DNA of 23,618 bases from an uncultured Bacteroidales bacterium (GCA_934702165.1 CAKUYG010000014.1:1-23618), one strand, 5' to 3'. Positions 1-9,402 are shown, numbered from the stretch's first letter. The notes: generated from the letters alone by a model not told the origin. A program made the numbers and translations.

Positions 1-28
1 GTATTAGTATAATAGAACACAGTAAAGA

Positions 29-751
29 ATGTTAATAGAAGTCAAGGATGTCAACAAGACATACAATAACGGACAGCCTCTCCATGTCCTTAAAGGGATA
101 GACTTGAGCATAGCGGAGGGGGAGTTCGTATCCATCATGGGGGCTTCCGGCTCGGGGAAGTCCACGCTTCTCAATATTCTCGGCATCCTGGACAACTACG
201 ACAGCGGAGAATACCGCATCGACGGACGGCTCATCAAGGACCTATCCGAGAGGCAGGCGGCGGATTACCGTAACCATCTGATAGGCTTTATCTTTCAGTC
301 GTTCAATCTGATAAGTTTCAAGACGGCGGTCGAGAACGTCGAGCTCCCGCTTTTTTACCAAGGCGTCAGCCGCAAGGCGCGTCATGAGAAGGCCATGGAA
401 TACCTCTCGCGTCTGGGTATTGCCGACTGGGCCTCCCACTATCCCAATGAGATGTCTGGTGGCCAGAAACAGAGAGTTGCCATAGCCCGAGCTCTGGTAA
501 CAAATCCTCGCATAATCCTCGCCGATGAGCCGACAGGAGCGCTGGACTCCAGGACTTCTGAAGAAGTGATGGAGCTTCTCGGCAGGCTCAACAGAGAGAA
601 TGGGGTCACAATCATAGTGGTGACCCACGAGAGCGGTGTGGCCAACTGCACGGACAAGATAGTGCATATCAAGGACGGCATAATAGGGAAGATTGAGGAT
701 AACAGGGAGCATCACGCTTCAGTTTTCGGTGCAGGTACCATAATGAAATGA
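29..751 (+). CDS. ABC transporter ATP-binding protein, MacB/LolD type
   Basis: This 240-residue protein is the ATPase of an exporter of the MacB/LolD family, which powers periplasmic substrate extrusion without carrying substrate through its own membrane domain. All nucleotide-binding motifs are visible: Walker A GASGSGKST at about residues 38-46, a Q-loop in FIFQSFNL, the signature MSGGQKQR near 140-147, Walker B IILADEPTGALD near 162-173 and the switch histidine in VVTHE near 200. The start is the first ATG of the frame and gives the usual N-terminus of the family. It overlaps the next permease gene by four bases (ATGA), so the two are translationally coupled. Permeases, adaptor and TolC-like channel follow directly. 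The substrate cannot be read from sequence; macrolide, peptide or lipoprotein export are all known for relatives. No promoter is evident in the 28 bases upstream, so the operon may begin outside the window. Confidence 0.95.
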   Translation: MLIEVKDVNKTYNNGQPLHVLKGIDLSIAEGEFVSIMGASGSGKSTLLNILGILDNYDSGEYRIDGRLIKDLSERQAADYRNHLIGFIFQSFNLISFKTAVENVELPLFYQGVSRKARHEKAMEYLSRLGIADWASHYPNEMSGGQKQRVAIARALVTNPRIILADEPTGALDSRTSEEVMELLGRLNRENGVTIIVVTHESGVANCTDKIVHIKDGIIGKIEDNREHHASVFGAGTIMK

Positions 752-2010
752 GAGATATTTTCATCGAAATATGGGAAAGCGTGCGCCGCAACAAGTTGCG
801 CACCTGCCTGACCGGATTCGCCGTAGCGTGGGGCATCTTTATGCTCATTGTGCTTCTCGGGTCGGGCAACGGGCTGCTCAACTCCTTCATGGCCGGGAGC
901 GCTGGTATCAATGTGAATACCATGCAGATCGGCGGCGGCTGGACATCAAAGCCGTATGGCGGCCTGAAGGCCGGCCGGAACATTGAGCTGGACGAGAGGG
1001 ACATTGACATCACTGAAGGTGCCATGTTCCGGGACCATGTAGACGAAGTGACGGCTACGGTGTCGTCATCGGTTACGGTCGTCTGCGGGGCAAATTCGTT
1101 TTCCGGCACAATCGAGGGTGATTATCCGGAGCGTCAGGACATGGACAAAATCGAGATCCTCCATGGCCGTTTTATCAATGAGAAAGATATCCGGGACAGG
1201 CGCAAGGTGGTCGTGATTCCTCAAGACCGTGCTGAAGATTTGCTTGACGGAAAACCGTCAGAAGGACTTGTCGGTAAGCGGGTTACAATAAACGGCTTTT
1301 CTTTTCTTGTCGTGGGCATCAGCAAGGCCGACATGATGGACGGGTCCAATCGCTTCTTCGCTCCGTTCTCTACGGTCAGGACTATTTTCTCCAAGGGGAA
1401 CAAGATTGATGATCTGACATTTACTTTCCATGGGCTGAAGACGTTAGAGGAGAGCGAAGAGTTTGAGAAGTCTTACAAGGCCGCTGTCAACCTCGGGCAT
1501 GGGGCCGCTCCTGATGACGACAGCGCAATCTGGATATGGAACCGATTTGCGGAGAGTCTCCAGATGGAGAAAGGTGGGCATATCATCCGTATAGCCCTAT
1601 GGGTGATAGGACTTTTCACCCTGCTCAGCGGAATAGTCGGTGTCAGCAACATAATGCTCATCACCGTCAAGGAGCGGACTCACGAGTTCGGCATCCGCAA
1701 GGCCATCGGAGCCCGTCCTTGGAGCATAATGAAACTTATAGTGGCGGAGAGCGTGGCCATAACGGCGTTTTTCGGATATATAGGGATGGTGCTCGGGCTT
1801 GTGGCCTGTGAGGTCCTCGACAAGACTGTGGGGCAAGCCTCCGCATCAGTCATGGGACAGCAGATAGCCATGTTCGTCAACCCCACGGTCGGGGTGGATG
1901 TCGCCTTGCAGGCCACACTGCTGCTCATAATAGCGGGCACTCTTGCAGGACTTGCTCCTGCGCGCAGGGCCGCCAATGTCAGACCGATTGAAGCACTCAG
2001 GGCGGAATGA
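748..2010 (+). CDS. MacB-like ABC transporter permease, first copy
   Basis: This is a 420-residue inner-membrane permease of the MacB/FtsX type. The layout is classic: one transmembrane helix near residues 17-44, a large periplasmic core domain of about 230 residues, then three helices near 280-306, 332-357 and 385-408. The cytoplasmic segment with the sequence GVSNIMLITVKERTHEFGIR is the conserved coupling region of the family, and the end APARRAANVRPIEALRAE is typical. It overlaps both the ATPase gene and the second permease gene by four bases. It lacks a fused ATPase, unlike E. coli MacB, and so must use the separate ATPase in front of it. It is homologous to the next gene but clearly diverged, so the working transporter is probably a heterodimer (inference). 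Confidence 0.93.
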   Translation: MRDIFIEIWESVRRNKLRTCLTGFAVAWGIFMLIVLLGSGNGLLNSFMAGSAGINVNTMQIGGGWTSKPYGGLKAGRNIELDERDIDITEGAMFRDHVDEVTATVSSSVTVVCGANSFSGTIEGDYPERQDMDKIEILHGRFINEKDIRDRRKVVVIPQDRAEDLLDGKPSEGLVGKRVTINGFSFLVVGISKADMMDGSNRFFAPFSTVRTIFSKGNKIDDLTFTFHGLKTLEESEEFEKSYKAAVNLGHGAAPDDDSAIWIWNRFAESLQMEKGGHIIRIALWVIGLFTLLSGIVGVSNIMLITVKERTHEFGIRKAIGARPWSIMKLIVAESVAITAFFGYIGMVLGLVACEVLDKTVGQASASVMGQQIAMFVNPTVGVDVALQATLLLIIAGTLAGLAPARRAANVRPIEALRAE

Positions 2011-3239
2011 GATTCGATGCAGACACATTCAAGGAGATATCCGACTCCCTTACCCGCAACAAGAGCCGCAGCCTTTTGACCGGCTTTGGGGTGTTCTGGG
2101 GTATTTTCATGCTGCTGTTCCTCGCTGGGGGTGGTCACGGAATGAAACAGATGCTCTCCAAAAATTTCGAGGGCTTTGCCACCAACACCACGATTCTATG
2201 GCCATCCAAGACCACCAAGCCGTACCTCGGCTTCAAGCAGGGGCGGGCATGGTGGTTCACTCAGGATGATGTCGCCCGCCTGCGAGCCCTCGTCCCGGAG
2301 CTGGACATCGTGACACCGATTGTGTCGCAGTGGGGGCAGACTGCTCTGCATGACGCCAACAGCTTTAGCGCCAACATCAAAGGCGTGAACTCCGAATATG
2401 CCGGGATAGAGACGCCTAAGATAAAATACGGCCGATATATCAACGAGACGGACGTTCTTCAGGAGCGTAAGGTGTGCGTGATCGGCAAGCGGGTATATAC
2501 GTCCCTTTTCCCGGAAGGCGGAGACCCGTGCGGGGAGAGGATCAAGATCGGGCAAGTCTGGTTTACGGTAGTGGGTGTCGATTACAATTCTGGCAGTATC
2601 AGCATCAATGGTAACTCTGACAGCGCGATCATCCTCCCTTTCAGCGTAGTGCAGAAGCTCTATCACAGAGGCAACACTGTCGATATGATTTGCGTTACAG
2701 GCCGTTCAGGGGTGAGAATGTCGGAGATTGAGCCTGCCTTGAGGGAGGTGACGGCCCGCTACCACAAGTTCAACCCGGCTGACAAGCAGGCCCTCTTCGT
2801 GCTTAACACCGAGGAGATGTTTTCTCTGGTGGACAACCTTTTCCGGGGAGTGAACTTCCTGATTCTGCTTGTGGGGTTGGGGACTATACTTGCAGGAGCC
2901 ATCGGTGTGAGCAACATCATGATGGTGACGGTCCGCGAGCGCACGACCGAGATAGGCATACGGCGAGCTATCGGGGCCACCCCGTCCGACATATTGTCGC
3001 AGATCATAATGGAGAGCATCTCGCTCACCATGGCGTCGGGCGTCTCGGGAATAGTGTTTTCAGTGCTCATGCTCAGCCTGCTGGAAGCCATGACTTCACA
3101 TCAGGCCGTCTTCCAGATAGGGTTCTGGACAGCGGTGGGGGCTATGGCCATGCTGACTCTACTCGGAGTGCTCGCCGGCCTCGCGCCAGCATCCCGCGCG
3201 ATGAAGATAAAACCTGTGGATGCGATGAGAGACGAATAA
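2007..3239 (+). CDS. MacB-like ABC transporter permease, second copy
   Basis: This 410-residue protein has the same MacB/FtsX layout as its upstream neighbour: a first helix near residues 22-43, a periplasmic core, and three C-terminal helices near 285-309, 333-356 and 376-396. The motif GVSNIMMVTVRERTTEIGIRR and the ending APASRAMKIKPVDAMRDE match the family. The start ATG lies inside the stop of the previous gene (ATGA). The two permeases share the family signatures but differ across the periplasmic domain, which argues against a recent duplication. Together with the single ATPase they form the inner-membrane half of a tripartite exporter. The next gene, the adaptor, follows after 13 bases. 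Confidence 0.93.
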   Translation: MRFDADTFKEISDSLTRNKSRSLLTGFGVFWGIFMLLFLAGGGHGMKQMLSKNFEGFATNTTILWPSKTTKPYLGFKQGRAWWFTQDDVARLRALVPELDIVTPIVSQWGQTALHDANSFSANIKGVNSEYAGIETPKIKYGRYINETDVLQERKVCVIGKRVYTSLFPEGGDPCGERIKIGQVWFTVVGVDYNSGSISINGNSDSAIILPFSVVQKLYHRGNTVDMICVTGRSGVRMSEIEPALREVTARYHKFNPADKQALFVLNTEEMFSLVDNLFRGVNFLILLVGLGTILAGAIGVSNIMMVTVRERTTEIGIRRAIGATPSDILSQIIMESISLTMASGVSGIVFSVLMLSLLEAMTSHQAVFQIGFWTAVGAMAMLTLLGVLAGLAPASRAMKIKPVDAMRDE

Positions 3240-3252
3240 AAATCAAACAGAT

Positions 3253-4347
3253 ATGAAAAAGGCAGTCAAGTACATCTTTCTGGCAATAGCCGGCCTGATC
3301 GTGGCGGGGACATTCGTGTTCCTTTTCAGGAAATCACGTCCCGAGGTCACCTTGTACCAGGAATTGGAAGCCAAAACCATGGACATACGGCGCTCCACGG
3401 TCGTGACGGGCAAGATCGAGCCGCGCAACGAGGTCAACATCAAGCCTCAGATCAACGGCATCATCTCCGAACTCTACAAGGAAGCGGGCCAGATGGTCAA
3501 GGAAAACGAGATCATCGCCCGGCTCAAGGTGATCCCCGACATGTCATCCCTCAGCTCCGCCGAGTCGAGGGTGAGACTTGCCGAACTCAACCTTGCGCAG
3601 GCCAAGACTGACTTCGAGAGGGAAAAGACCCTGTACGACAAGAATCTGGTAAGCGCTGACGAGTATGAGAAGGTTGTCCAGTCCTACAACCAGGCCAAGG
3701 AGGAGCGGGCAGCAGCGCAGGACGCGCTTGAAGTCATACGTGACGGCGTCTCCTCCACCAATGCCACGGGAAGCTCCACTCTCGTCAGGTCCACCATCAG
3801 CGGCCTCATCCTGGACATACCCGTCAAGGTCGGCAACTCCGTCATCCAGGCCAACACGATGAACGACGGCACCACCGTGGCCACGGTCGCAGACATGTCT
3901 GACCTCATCTTCGACGGCAACATAGACGAGACCGAGGTCGGTTCGCTCACCGAGGGCATGGATATCCTCATCACCATCGGCGCATTGCCGGGATTCAGCA
4001 CCGGAGCGGTGCTGGAGTACATATCTCCGAAGGCCGTGGAGAACAACGGTACCAACCAGTTTGAAATCAAGGCGGCGGTCAAGGCCGACGAGCACTATAG
4101 AATCCGCTCGGGCTATAGCGCCAACGCCGAGGTTGTCCTTCAGGAGGCGGAAGCTGTGGTGGGCGTGCCGGAGAGCAGTCTCGTGTTCGAGGGAGACAGC
4201 TGCTTTGTCTATAAGCTCACGGCGCCGCAGGAGTTTGTCCGCACTCCGGTAAGTGTCGGGCTCAGCGACGGAGTCAACATCGAGATCAAATCAGGGTTGA
4301 AAGCAGGTGACAAGGTCCGCGGCCCGAAGATCCTCAAAAACGAGTAG
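3253..4347 (+). CDS. Periplasmic adaptor (HlyD/MacA-type membrane fusion protein)
   Basis: This 364-residue protein links an inner-membrane transporter to an outer-membrane channel. It begins with a membrane anchor near residues 4-25, followed by a lipoyl-like half motif (NIKPQINGIISELYKEAGQ), a coiled-coil hairpin of charged heptads near 100-155, the second lipoyl half (TISGLILDIPVKVGNSV) and a beta-barrel and membrane-proximal domain. This order is that of MacA. The start ATG stands 13 bases after the second permease stop, and the stop lies two bases before the TolC-like gene, so the five genes are one transcription unit. No lipobox is present; the anchor looks like an uncleaved signal helix. 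Substrate specificity cannot be deduced. Confidence 0.93.
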   Translation: MKKAVKYIFLAIAGLIVAGTFVFLFRKSRPEVTLYQELEAKTMDIRRSTVVTGKIEPRNEVNIKPQINGIISELYKEAGQMVKENEIIARLKVIPDMSSLSSAESRVRLAELNLAQAKTDFEREKTLYDKNLVSADEYEKVVQSYNQAKEERAAAQDALEVIRDGVSSTNATGSSTLVRSTISGLILDIPVKVGNSVIQANTMNDGTTVATVADMSDLIFDGNIDETEVGSLTEGMDILITIGALPGFSTGAVLEYISPKAVENNGTNQFEIKAAVKADEHYRIRSGYSANAEVVLQEAEAVVGVPESSLVFEGDSCFVYKLTAPQEFVRTPVSVGLSDGVNIEIKSGLKAGDKVRGPKILKNE

Positions 4348-4349
4348 CC

Positions 4350-5672
4350 ATGAAGAAAATACTCTCAGCGGCAGCGGCCCTTGCCTGCGCCTGTCTGCCG
4401 GCGGCATCACAGGCATCGCCGTGGAGTCTTGCCGAGTGCATGGATTATGCGCTTGAACACAACATATCCGTGCAGCAGAGCAGCATTGCCGTCTCACATC
4501 GTGAAGTGGACCTCAGCACGGCCAAGAGCCGCATGCTCCCGGGCATCAGCGCCTCAGCATCAGAGAATTTCTCTTTCGGGCGAGGCCTCACATCTGACAA
4601 CACCTACACCAATTCCAATACGAGTTCGACATCGTTCAGCATAGGCGGGGAGATGCCTATATTCCAGGGCCTTGATATAGTGAACGGCATCAAACTCGGC
4701 AAACTTGACCTCTCATCTGCCACTGCGGATCTTGAGAAAGCCCGCGATGACATAAGGGTCGCGGTGGCGCAGGCCTATGCCCAGATTCTCTACAATCAGG
4801 AAATCCTTGAAGTGGCCGAGTATCAGGTGGCCCATGATGCTTCTCTCCTGGAGCAGGTGCAGGCCCGTCGAGATGCGGGCAAAGCGAGTGATGCCGATGT
4901 GGCGGCACAGAAAGCCACCCTCGCCCAGAGCGAACTCTCACGTACGCAGGCCCGGGGCAACCTGATGCTCTCCAAGCTTGACTTGACCCAGCTTCTTGAA
5001 CTCCCCTCTCCAGAAGGGTTCGATGTGGTGCGCCCGGAGGTGGAGGCATTTGAGCCGCAGCTGCTTACGGACCCTGAAGAAATATACGGCATCGCAGTCG
5101 GAATCCGGCCCGCCGTGCTCTCGGCTTCCATAAAGGTCGAGGCTGCCGATGTCAGCGTCGCGAAAGCAAAAGGAGCATATCTGCCCACCCTCTCGCTCAG
5201 CGGCGGCATAGGCACAAACTATTACACCACTTCCAATGTGCAGTCCCCGAGCTTCAGTGAGCAGCTGCGCAACAATTTCAGCCAGTATGTCGGGCTGTCC
5301 CTGAATGTCCCGATCTTCTCCCGCTTCTCGACCCGCAACGCTGTGCGCAACGCGGAACTCAGCCGCAAGAATTCCGCCCTACAGCTTGAGAGCGCCAAGA
5401 AGAGTCTCTACAAGGAGATCCAACAGGCATACTACAATGCCCTCACCTCGCAGTCACGTTACTCCAGCAGCCGGGAGTCTTCCTTGAGTGCCGAGCAGTA
5501 TTATGAGATGACGGAACAGAAGTACCTCGCGGGCAAGGCCGGCATCACCGACTACAACGATGCCAAGAACTCGTATCTCAAGGCCAAGTCCGAGTTCCTC
5601 CAGGCCCGCTACGAGTGCCTTTTCCAGACGCGCCTGCTCGACTTCTATAAAGGGAGGGACATAGTGTTCTGA
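4350..5672 (+). CDS. TolC-family outer-membrane efflux protein
   Basis: This 440-residue protein is the outer-membrane channel of the exporter. It has a signal peptide (MKKILSAAAALACACLPAAS, cleavage probably near residue 22) and two consecutive outer-membrane efflux repeats, near residues 30-225 and 245-435, rich in long amphipathic helices with many Ala, Gln and Ser. NVPIFSRFSTRN in the second repeat and MPIFQGLDIVNG in the first are the matching beta-strand-to-helix transitions of TolC proteins. It starts two bases after the adaptor stop. It is the last gene of the operon: 47 bases follow before galE, and I see no strong terminator hairpin there. Confidence 0.92.
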   Translation: MKKILSAAAALACACLPAASQASPWSLAECMDYALEHNISVQQSSIAVSHREVDLSTAKSRMLPGISASASENFSFGRGLTSDNTYTNSNTSSTSFSIGGEMPIFQGLDIVNGIKLGKLDLSSATADLEKARDDIRVAVAQAYAQILYNQEILEVAEYQVAHDASLLEQVQARRDAGKASDADVAAQKATLAQSELSRTQARGNLMLSKLDLTQLLELPSPEGFDVVRPEVEAFEPQLLTDPEEIYGIAVGIRPAVLSASIKVEAADVSVAKAKGAYLPTLSLSGGIGTNYYTTSNVQSPSFSEQLRNNFSQYVGLSLNVPIFSRFSTRNAVRNAELSRKNSALQLESAKKSLYKEIQQAYYNALTSQSRYSSSRESSLSAEQYYEMTEQKYLAGKAGITDYNDAKNSYLKAKSEFLQARYECLFQTRLLDFYKGRDIVF

Positions 5673-5689
5673 TATTCAAAAAAAATCAG

Positions 5690-5697
5690 CATATTTG
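5690..5697 (+). promoter_or_regulatory. Possible -7 box in front of galE
   Basis: CATATTTG differs at one position from the Bacteroidota -7 consensus TAnnTTTG and lies 22 bases before the galE start, in the short AT-rich gap after the TolC-like gene. No good TTTG -33 box is visible at the right distance, so this is a weak call. Confidence 0.3.
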
Positions 5698-5719
5698 TGT
5701 CCCGAAACTTATTGATATA

Positions 5720-6745
5720 ATGAAAAAAACAGTTCTTGTCTCCGGCGGAGCCGGATTCATCGGGAGCCACGTGACCGTGGAACTCTCGCAGGCTGGCTAC
5801 GAAGTCGTCGTGGCCGACAACATGTCCAACTGTGACGAGACCAACTATGAGGGAGTCTGCCGTATCCTGGGCAAACGTCCCCCGTTTGTAAAGATGGATT
5901 TCTGTGATTTGCAGGCCGTTGAGAAGCTTTTTGATGATTACAAGATAGACGCTGTCATACATTTTGCCGCCTATAAGGCTGTAGGGGAGTCCGTGACCGA
6001 CCCGCTCAAATACTATCGCAACAATCTTCTCTCATTCATCAACATAGTGGATGTGGCCAACCGCAAGGGAGGCTGCAACGTGCTTTTCAGCTCTTCGGCT
6101 ACCGTTTATGGCGAGCCGGAGAAGCTTCCTGTGACAGAGGAGTCGCCGCGCCAGAGCGCGACGTCCCCTTACGGCAACACCAAGCAGATCTGCGAGGACA
6201 TCCTGCGCGACTCAGTCCGCGCCTATCCTGGCATCAAGGGTATAGCTCTCCGCTATTTCAACCCTATCGGTGCCCATCCGTCAGCACTCATCGGCGAACT
6301 CCCGCGCGGAGTGCCTAACAACCTCGTGCCGTTCATCACCCAGACTGCCATCGGCAAGAGAGAGTGCCTTTCTGTCTTTGGCAACGACTATCCGACCCCT
6401 GACGGCACCTGCCTCCGTGACTATATAGATATAGTGGATCTGGCAAAGGCCCATGTCTGCGCTGTGGACCGCATGGTGGAGGGCAAGATGAAGGAGAAGT
6501 ACGAGATCTTCAACATCGGAACCGGCCGTCCGGTATCCGTGCTGGAGCTGATCAAGACATTCGAGAAGGTCAACGGTGTCAAGCTCAACTGGAAGTTCGC
6601 TCCGCGCCGCTCAGGTGATGTGACTGCCGTGTGGGCTGATCCTGGTTTGGCCGAGAAAGAGCTCGGCTGGAAGGCTCAGCGCAGTGTGGATGAGACCCTT
6701 GCTGCGGCATGGGCCTGGGAGAAGCATCTCGCCGGACAGGAATAA
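5720..6745 (+). CDS. galE: UDP-glucose 4-epimerase
   Basis: GalE interconverts UDP-glucose and UDP-galactose and supplies galactose units for surface polysaccharides. The 341-residue length is normal. The NAD-binding motif GGAGFIG is at residues 9-15, the SSSATVYG strand with the catalytic serine/threonine region at 124-131, and the catalytic Y151-x3-K155 pair in YGNTK. ALRYFNPIGAHPS and DGTCLRDYIDIVDLAKAH are also typical for GalE. The stop codon TAA shares its last base with the ATG of the phosphodiesterase gene, so the two are translationally coupled. The presence of a flippase two genes later suggests a role in a glycan pathway, although galE is also a Leloir-pathway gene. Confidence 0.95.
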   Translation: MKKTVLVSGGAGFIGSHVTVELSQAGYEVVVADNMSNCDETNYEGVCRILGKRPPFVKMDFCDLQAVEKLFDDYKIDAVIHFAAYKAVGESVTDPLKYYRNNLLSFINIVDVANRKGGCNVLFSSSATVYGEPEKLPVTEESPRQSATSPYGNTKQICEDILRDSVRAYPGIKGIALRYFNPIGAHPSALIGELPRGVPNNLVPFITQTAIGKRECLSVFGNDYPTPDGTCLRDYIDIVDLAKAHVCAVDRMVEGKMKEKYEIFNIGTGRPVSVLELIKTFEKVNGVKLNWKFAPRRSGDVTAVWADPGLAEKELGWKAQRSVDETLAAAWAWEKHLAGQE

Positions 6746-7248
6746 TGTTCGTCGGACTGATAAGCGACACCCATGGTGTGTTCAGCGACGGGTTCAAGAA
6801 TTTCTTTGAGCCCGTCGATGTCATCTGGCATGCCGGAGACTTCGGGGGAGGGGAGGCTTTTGCTGACAGCATCGCCGCTTTCAAGCCCCTCGTCGGGGTA
6901 TACGGCAACTGTGACGGGCAGGATCTGCGTTTCCGCTTCCCGCTGTTCCAGTATATGGAGGAGCAGGGGCTCAGGATCTTGATGACCCATATCGGCGGCT
7001 CTCCGGGTCACTATTACCCGGAGGCGGCTGAACTGATTGATTCTTACCGCCCTGACGTCTTCATCTGCGGGCATTCCCATATCCTCAAGGTGATGCGGGA
7101 CAGCAAGCGTAACATCTTGTATATCAATCCGGGAGCTGCCGGCCTGCAAGGGTGGCAGGTGATGCGGACCGCCCTGCGTTTCAAGATCGAAGGTGGACAG
7201 ATCAAGGATATGGAAGTGTTTGAAGTCCCCCGCAATCAGACGATATGA
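6745..7248 (+). CDS. YfcE/MJ0936-family metallophosphoesterase
   Basis: This 167-residue protein is a small binuclear-metal phosphodiesterase. The metal ligands are visible in order: SDTHG (residues 7-11), HAGDFG (29-34), YGNCDG (52-57), THIGG and CGHSH. The frame is open further upstream to 6709, but that longer start lies inside galE, and the family begins right at the MxVGLISDTHG strand, so I chose the ATG at 6745, which overlaps the galE stop by one base. Members cleave generic phosphodiesters or cyclic nucleotides in vitro; the physiological substrate is unknown. It overlaps the flippase gene by four bases. Confidence 0.93.
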   Translation: MFVGLISDTHGVFSDGFKNFFEPVDVIWHAGDFGGGEAFADSIAAFKPLVGVYGNCDGQDLRFRFPLFQYMEEQGLRILMTHIGGSPGHYYPEAAELIDSYRPDVFICGHSHILKVMRDSKRNILYINPGAAGLQGWQVMRTALRFKIEGGQIKDMEVFEVPRNQTI

Positions 7249-8711
7249 ATCTTAAGTCACTGGCCAAAGATACGGCGATATACGGGCTGAGCAGCATAGT
7301 GGGGAGATTTCTCAACTATCTGCTCGTTCCCTTGTATACCTACAAGATAGCCGCCGGAAGCGGGGGCTACGGTATCGTCACCAACCTCTACGCCTACACG
7401 GCGCTGTTTCTCGCCGTCCTTACATTCGGGATGGAGACCACTTTCTTCCGCTTCGCCGGCAAGGAGGGGGAGGACGGCAAGATGGTGTACAGCACTGCCC
7501 TGCGCATGGTGGGATCTGTCGGGCTTGTTTTTCTCTTGCTGGTATTTTCGTTTCTTGGTCCGATATCCGGCGCGATGGGTTATTCTGATCACCCGGAGTA
7601 TATCGGCTGCTTCGCGATCATCACCGCATTTGATGCGTTCCAGGCCATAATGTTCAGCCGTCTGCGCCAGCAGCACAGGCCGCTGCGCTTCATGGCCCTG
7701 AAGTTTGCCTATATCATACCGAGCATCGCCATCAACCTGCTTCTCTTCCTTGTCCTGGACAAGGTGCCGTCGCTGCAGGGTGTATATGACCGCTTCAACG
7801 GGGGGGTGGGGTTGATTTTCTTCGCCAACCTGCTCTGCACTTCGGCGGTGATGCTGCTCTTTATCCCTGAACTGAGGGGGATACGCTATGGTTTTGACAG
7901 GGCACTGGCCCGAAGAATGCTGCGTTATACCTGGCCGCTGTTGATACTTAGCCTGGTGGGGATACTCAACCAGGTGGCGGACAAGATCCTCTACCCGCGT
8001 CTTGTGCCCGGGGAGGAGGGCATGGTACAGCTCGGCATCTACGGGGCCTGCGTCAAGATTGCGATGATCATGTCCCTGCTGACCCAGGCTTTCCGCTATG
8101 CCTACGAGCCGATAGTATTCGGTTCCGGCAAGGACCGCAACAGCCCTCAGACCCTTGCCGACGGGATGAAGTACTTTATCATCTTCACCCTGCTGGCCTT
8201 TCTGGCGGTCATGTTCTACATGCCTCTGCTCAAGTACTTTGTGGGCCGTTCCTACTGGGAGGGGCTCGGGGTCGTGCCGATTGTGATGGCGGCGGAGATC
8301 TTCATGGGTGTCTATTTCAATCTCTCTTTCTGGTACAAGCTTACCGACCAGACCTGGTGGGGTGCCGTCATAAGCGCCATAGGAGCGGCCGTGATGATTG
8401 CGGTCAACGTGCTCTTCGTACCGGGATATGGCTATTGGGCTTGCGCATGGGGCGGTTTCGCCGGCTACGGTACGGCCATGGTGCTCAGCTGGGCCATCGG
8501 CCGCAGGCGTTATCCTGTTCCTTATGACGGGCGGACCATCGCAAAGTATGTCATAATGGCGTTGTTGCTCTATGCGTTGTCAGTGCTTCCCGGCAGATTG
8601 TCAGACAATGTGCCGTTGCCGCTGACACTGGGGCTCAACACTCTGCTCCTCGCTGTATATTGCCTGCCTCTGGCAAGAAGATTGATTGGAAATCGAATCA
8701 AAAAACAATAG
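7245..8711 (+). CDS. Wzx-like oligosaccharide flippase (MOP superfamily)
   Basis: This 488-residue, very hydrophobic protein has about 12-14 predicted membrane helices and belongs to the polysaccharide-biosynthesis exporter group of the MOP superfamily. The opening LAKDTAIYGLSSIVGRFLNY, with the arginine in the first helix, is typical of Wzx and related lipid-linked glycan flippases. It probably moves a lipid-linked oligosaccharide across the inner membrane. The ATG lies within the stop of the phosphodiesterase gene (ATGA). No glycosyltransferases are adjacent, so the glycan cannot be named. It could also serve a peptidoglycan-like or glycoprotein pathway, as this family is broad in Bacteroidota. 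Confidence 0.88.
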   Translation: MNLKSLAKDTAIYGLSSIVGRFLNYLLVPLYTYKIAAGSGGYGIVTNLYAYTALFLAVLTFGMETTFFRFAGKEGEDGKMVYSTALRMVGSVGLVFLLLVFSFLGPISGAMGYSDHPEYIGCFAIITAFDAFQAIMFSRLRQQHRPLRFMALKFAYIIPSIAINLLLFLVLDKVPSLQGVYDRFNGGVGLIFFANLLCTSAVMLLFIPELRGIRYGFDRALARRMLRYTWPLLILSLVGILNQVADKILYPRLVPGEEGMVQLGIYGACVKIAMIMSLLTQAFRYAYEPIVFGSGKDRNSPQTLADGMKYFIIFTLLAFLAVMFYMPLLKYFVGRSYWEGLGVVPIVMAAEIFMGVYFNLSFWYKLTDQTWWGAVISAIGAAVMIAVNVLFVPGYGYWACAWGGFAGYGTAMVLSWAIGRRRYPVPYDGRTIAKYVIMALLLYALSVLPGRLSDNVPLPLTLGLNTLLLAVYCLPLARRLIGNRIKKQ

Positions 8712-8715
8712 TACA

Positions 8716-9402
8716 ATGAAACATTTCATCAAAACAACCCTCTGCTGCCTCGGTGCCGTGGCACTTGTGTGCAGTTGCGGCAACAATGCCAAGAAGGCGG
8801 AGCAGAAGGCCGCTGAACAGGCCGCCGCAGACTCCATCGCAGCAGCAGAACAAAACCAGAGAATAATGGATAAAATCGCACAACTCCCGGAGGAGCCGGT
8901 GTTTGACATCATCACCAGCATGGGTGTCATCAAGGTGAAACTCTACTCCAAGACGCCTAAGCATCGTGAGAATTTCGAAAAACTCGCCCTCAGCAAGTTC
9001 TATGACGGGATTCTCTTTCACCGTGTCATCAACGGCTTCATGATCCAGACCGGCGACCCTCTCAGCAAGGATCCGGCCCAGAAGAGCCGTTTCGGTACCG
9101 GCGGCCCGGGCTACAATGTCCCGGCAGAGTTCGTCCCTGAGTACACCCACAAGAAAGGCGCTCTCGCCGCTGCACGTCGCGGTGATGCCGCCAACCCGCT
9201 CAAGGAGTCATCCGGCTCACAGTTCTATATAGTACAGGATCCTGTGGCCTGCGCCCAGCTTGACGGAGACTATACGGTGTTCGGAGAGACCATAGACGGT
9301 TTTGATGTCATAGACAAGATAGCATCCGTGGCTACTGACGCCCGCGACTGCCCTCAGCAGGACGTCAAAATAATTACAATAAAACTTGACGATGCGCAGT
9401 AG
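8716..9402 (+). CDS. Cyclophilin-type peptidyl-prolyl isomerase, lipoprotein
   Basis: This 228-residue protein is a periplasmic proline isomerase that assists folding of exported proteins. The chosen ATG at 8716 gives a proper signal peptide with a lipobox ending in C21 (LVCSC followed by GNN); an upstream in-frame ATG at 8686 lies inside the flippase gene and would spoil the signal. A charged, alanine-rich helical linker follows at residues 24-55. The cyclophilin domain starts near residue 60 and contains FHRVINGFMIQTGDP and GSQFYIV, which hold the active-site Arg and Gln/Phe. The residues after the lipidated cysteine are not acidic, so it lacks the usual surface-export signal and probably faces the periplasm. 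It starts four bases after the flippase stop and ends the operon. Confidence 0.92.
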   Translation: MKHFIKTTLCCLGAVALVCSCGNNAKKAEQKAAEQAAADSIAAAEQNQRIMDKIAQLPEEPVFDIITSMGVIKVKLYSKTPKHRENFEKLALSKFYDGILFHRVINGFMIQTGDPLSKDPAQKSRFGTGGPGYNVPAEFVPEYTHKKGALAAARRGDAANPLKESSGSQFYIVQDPVACAQLDGDYTVFGETIDGFDVIDKIASVATDARDCPQQDVKIITIKLDDAQ

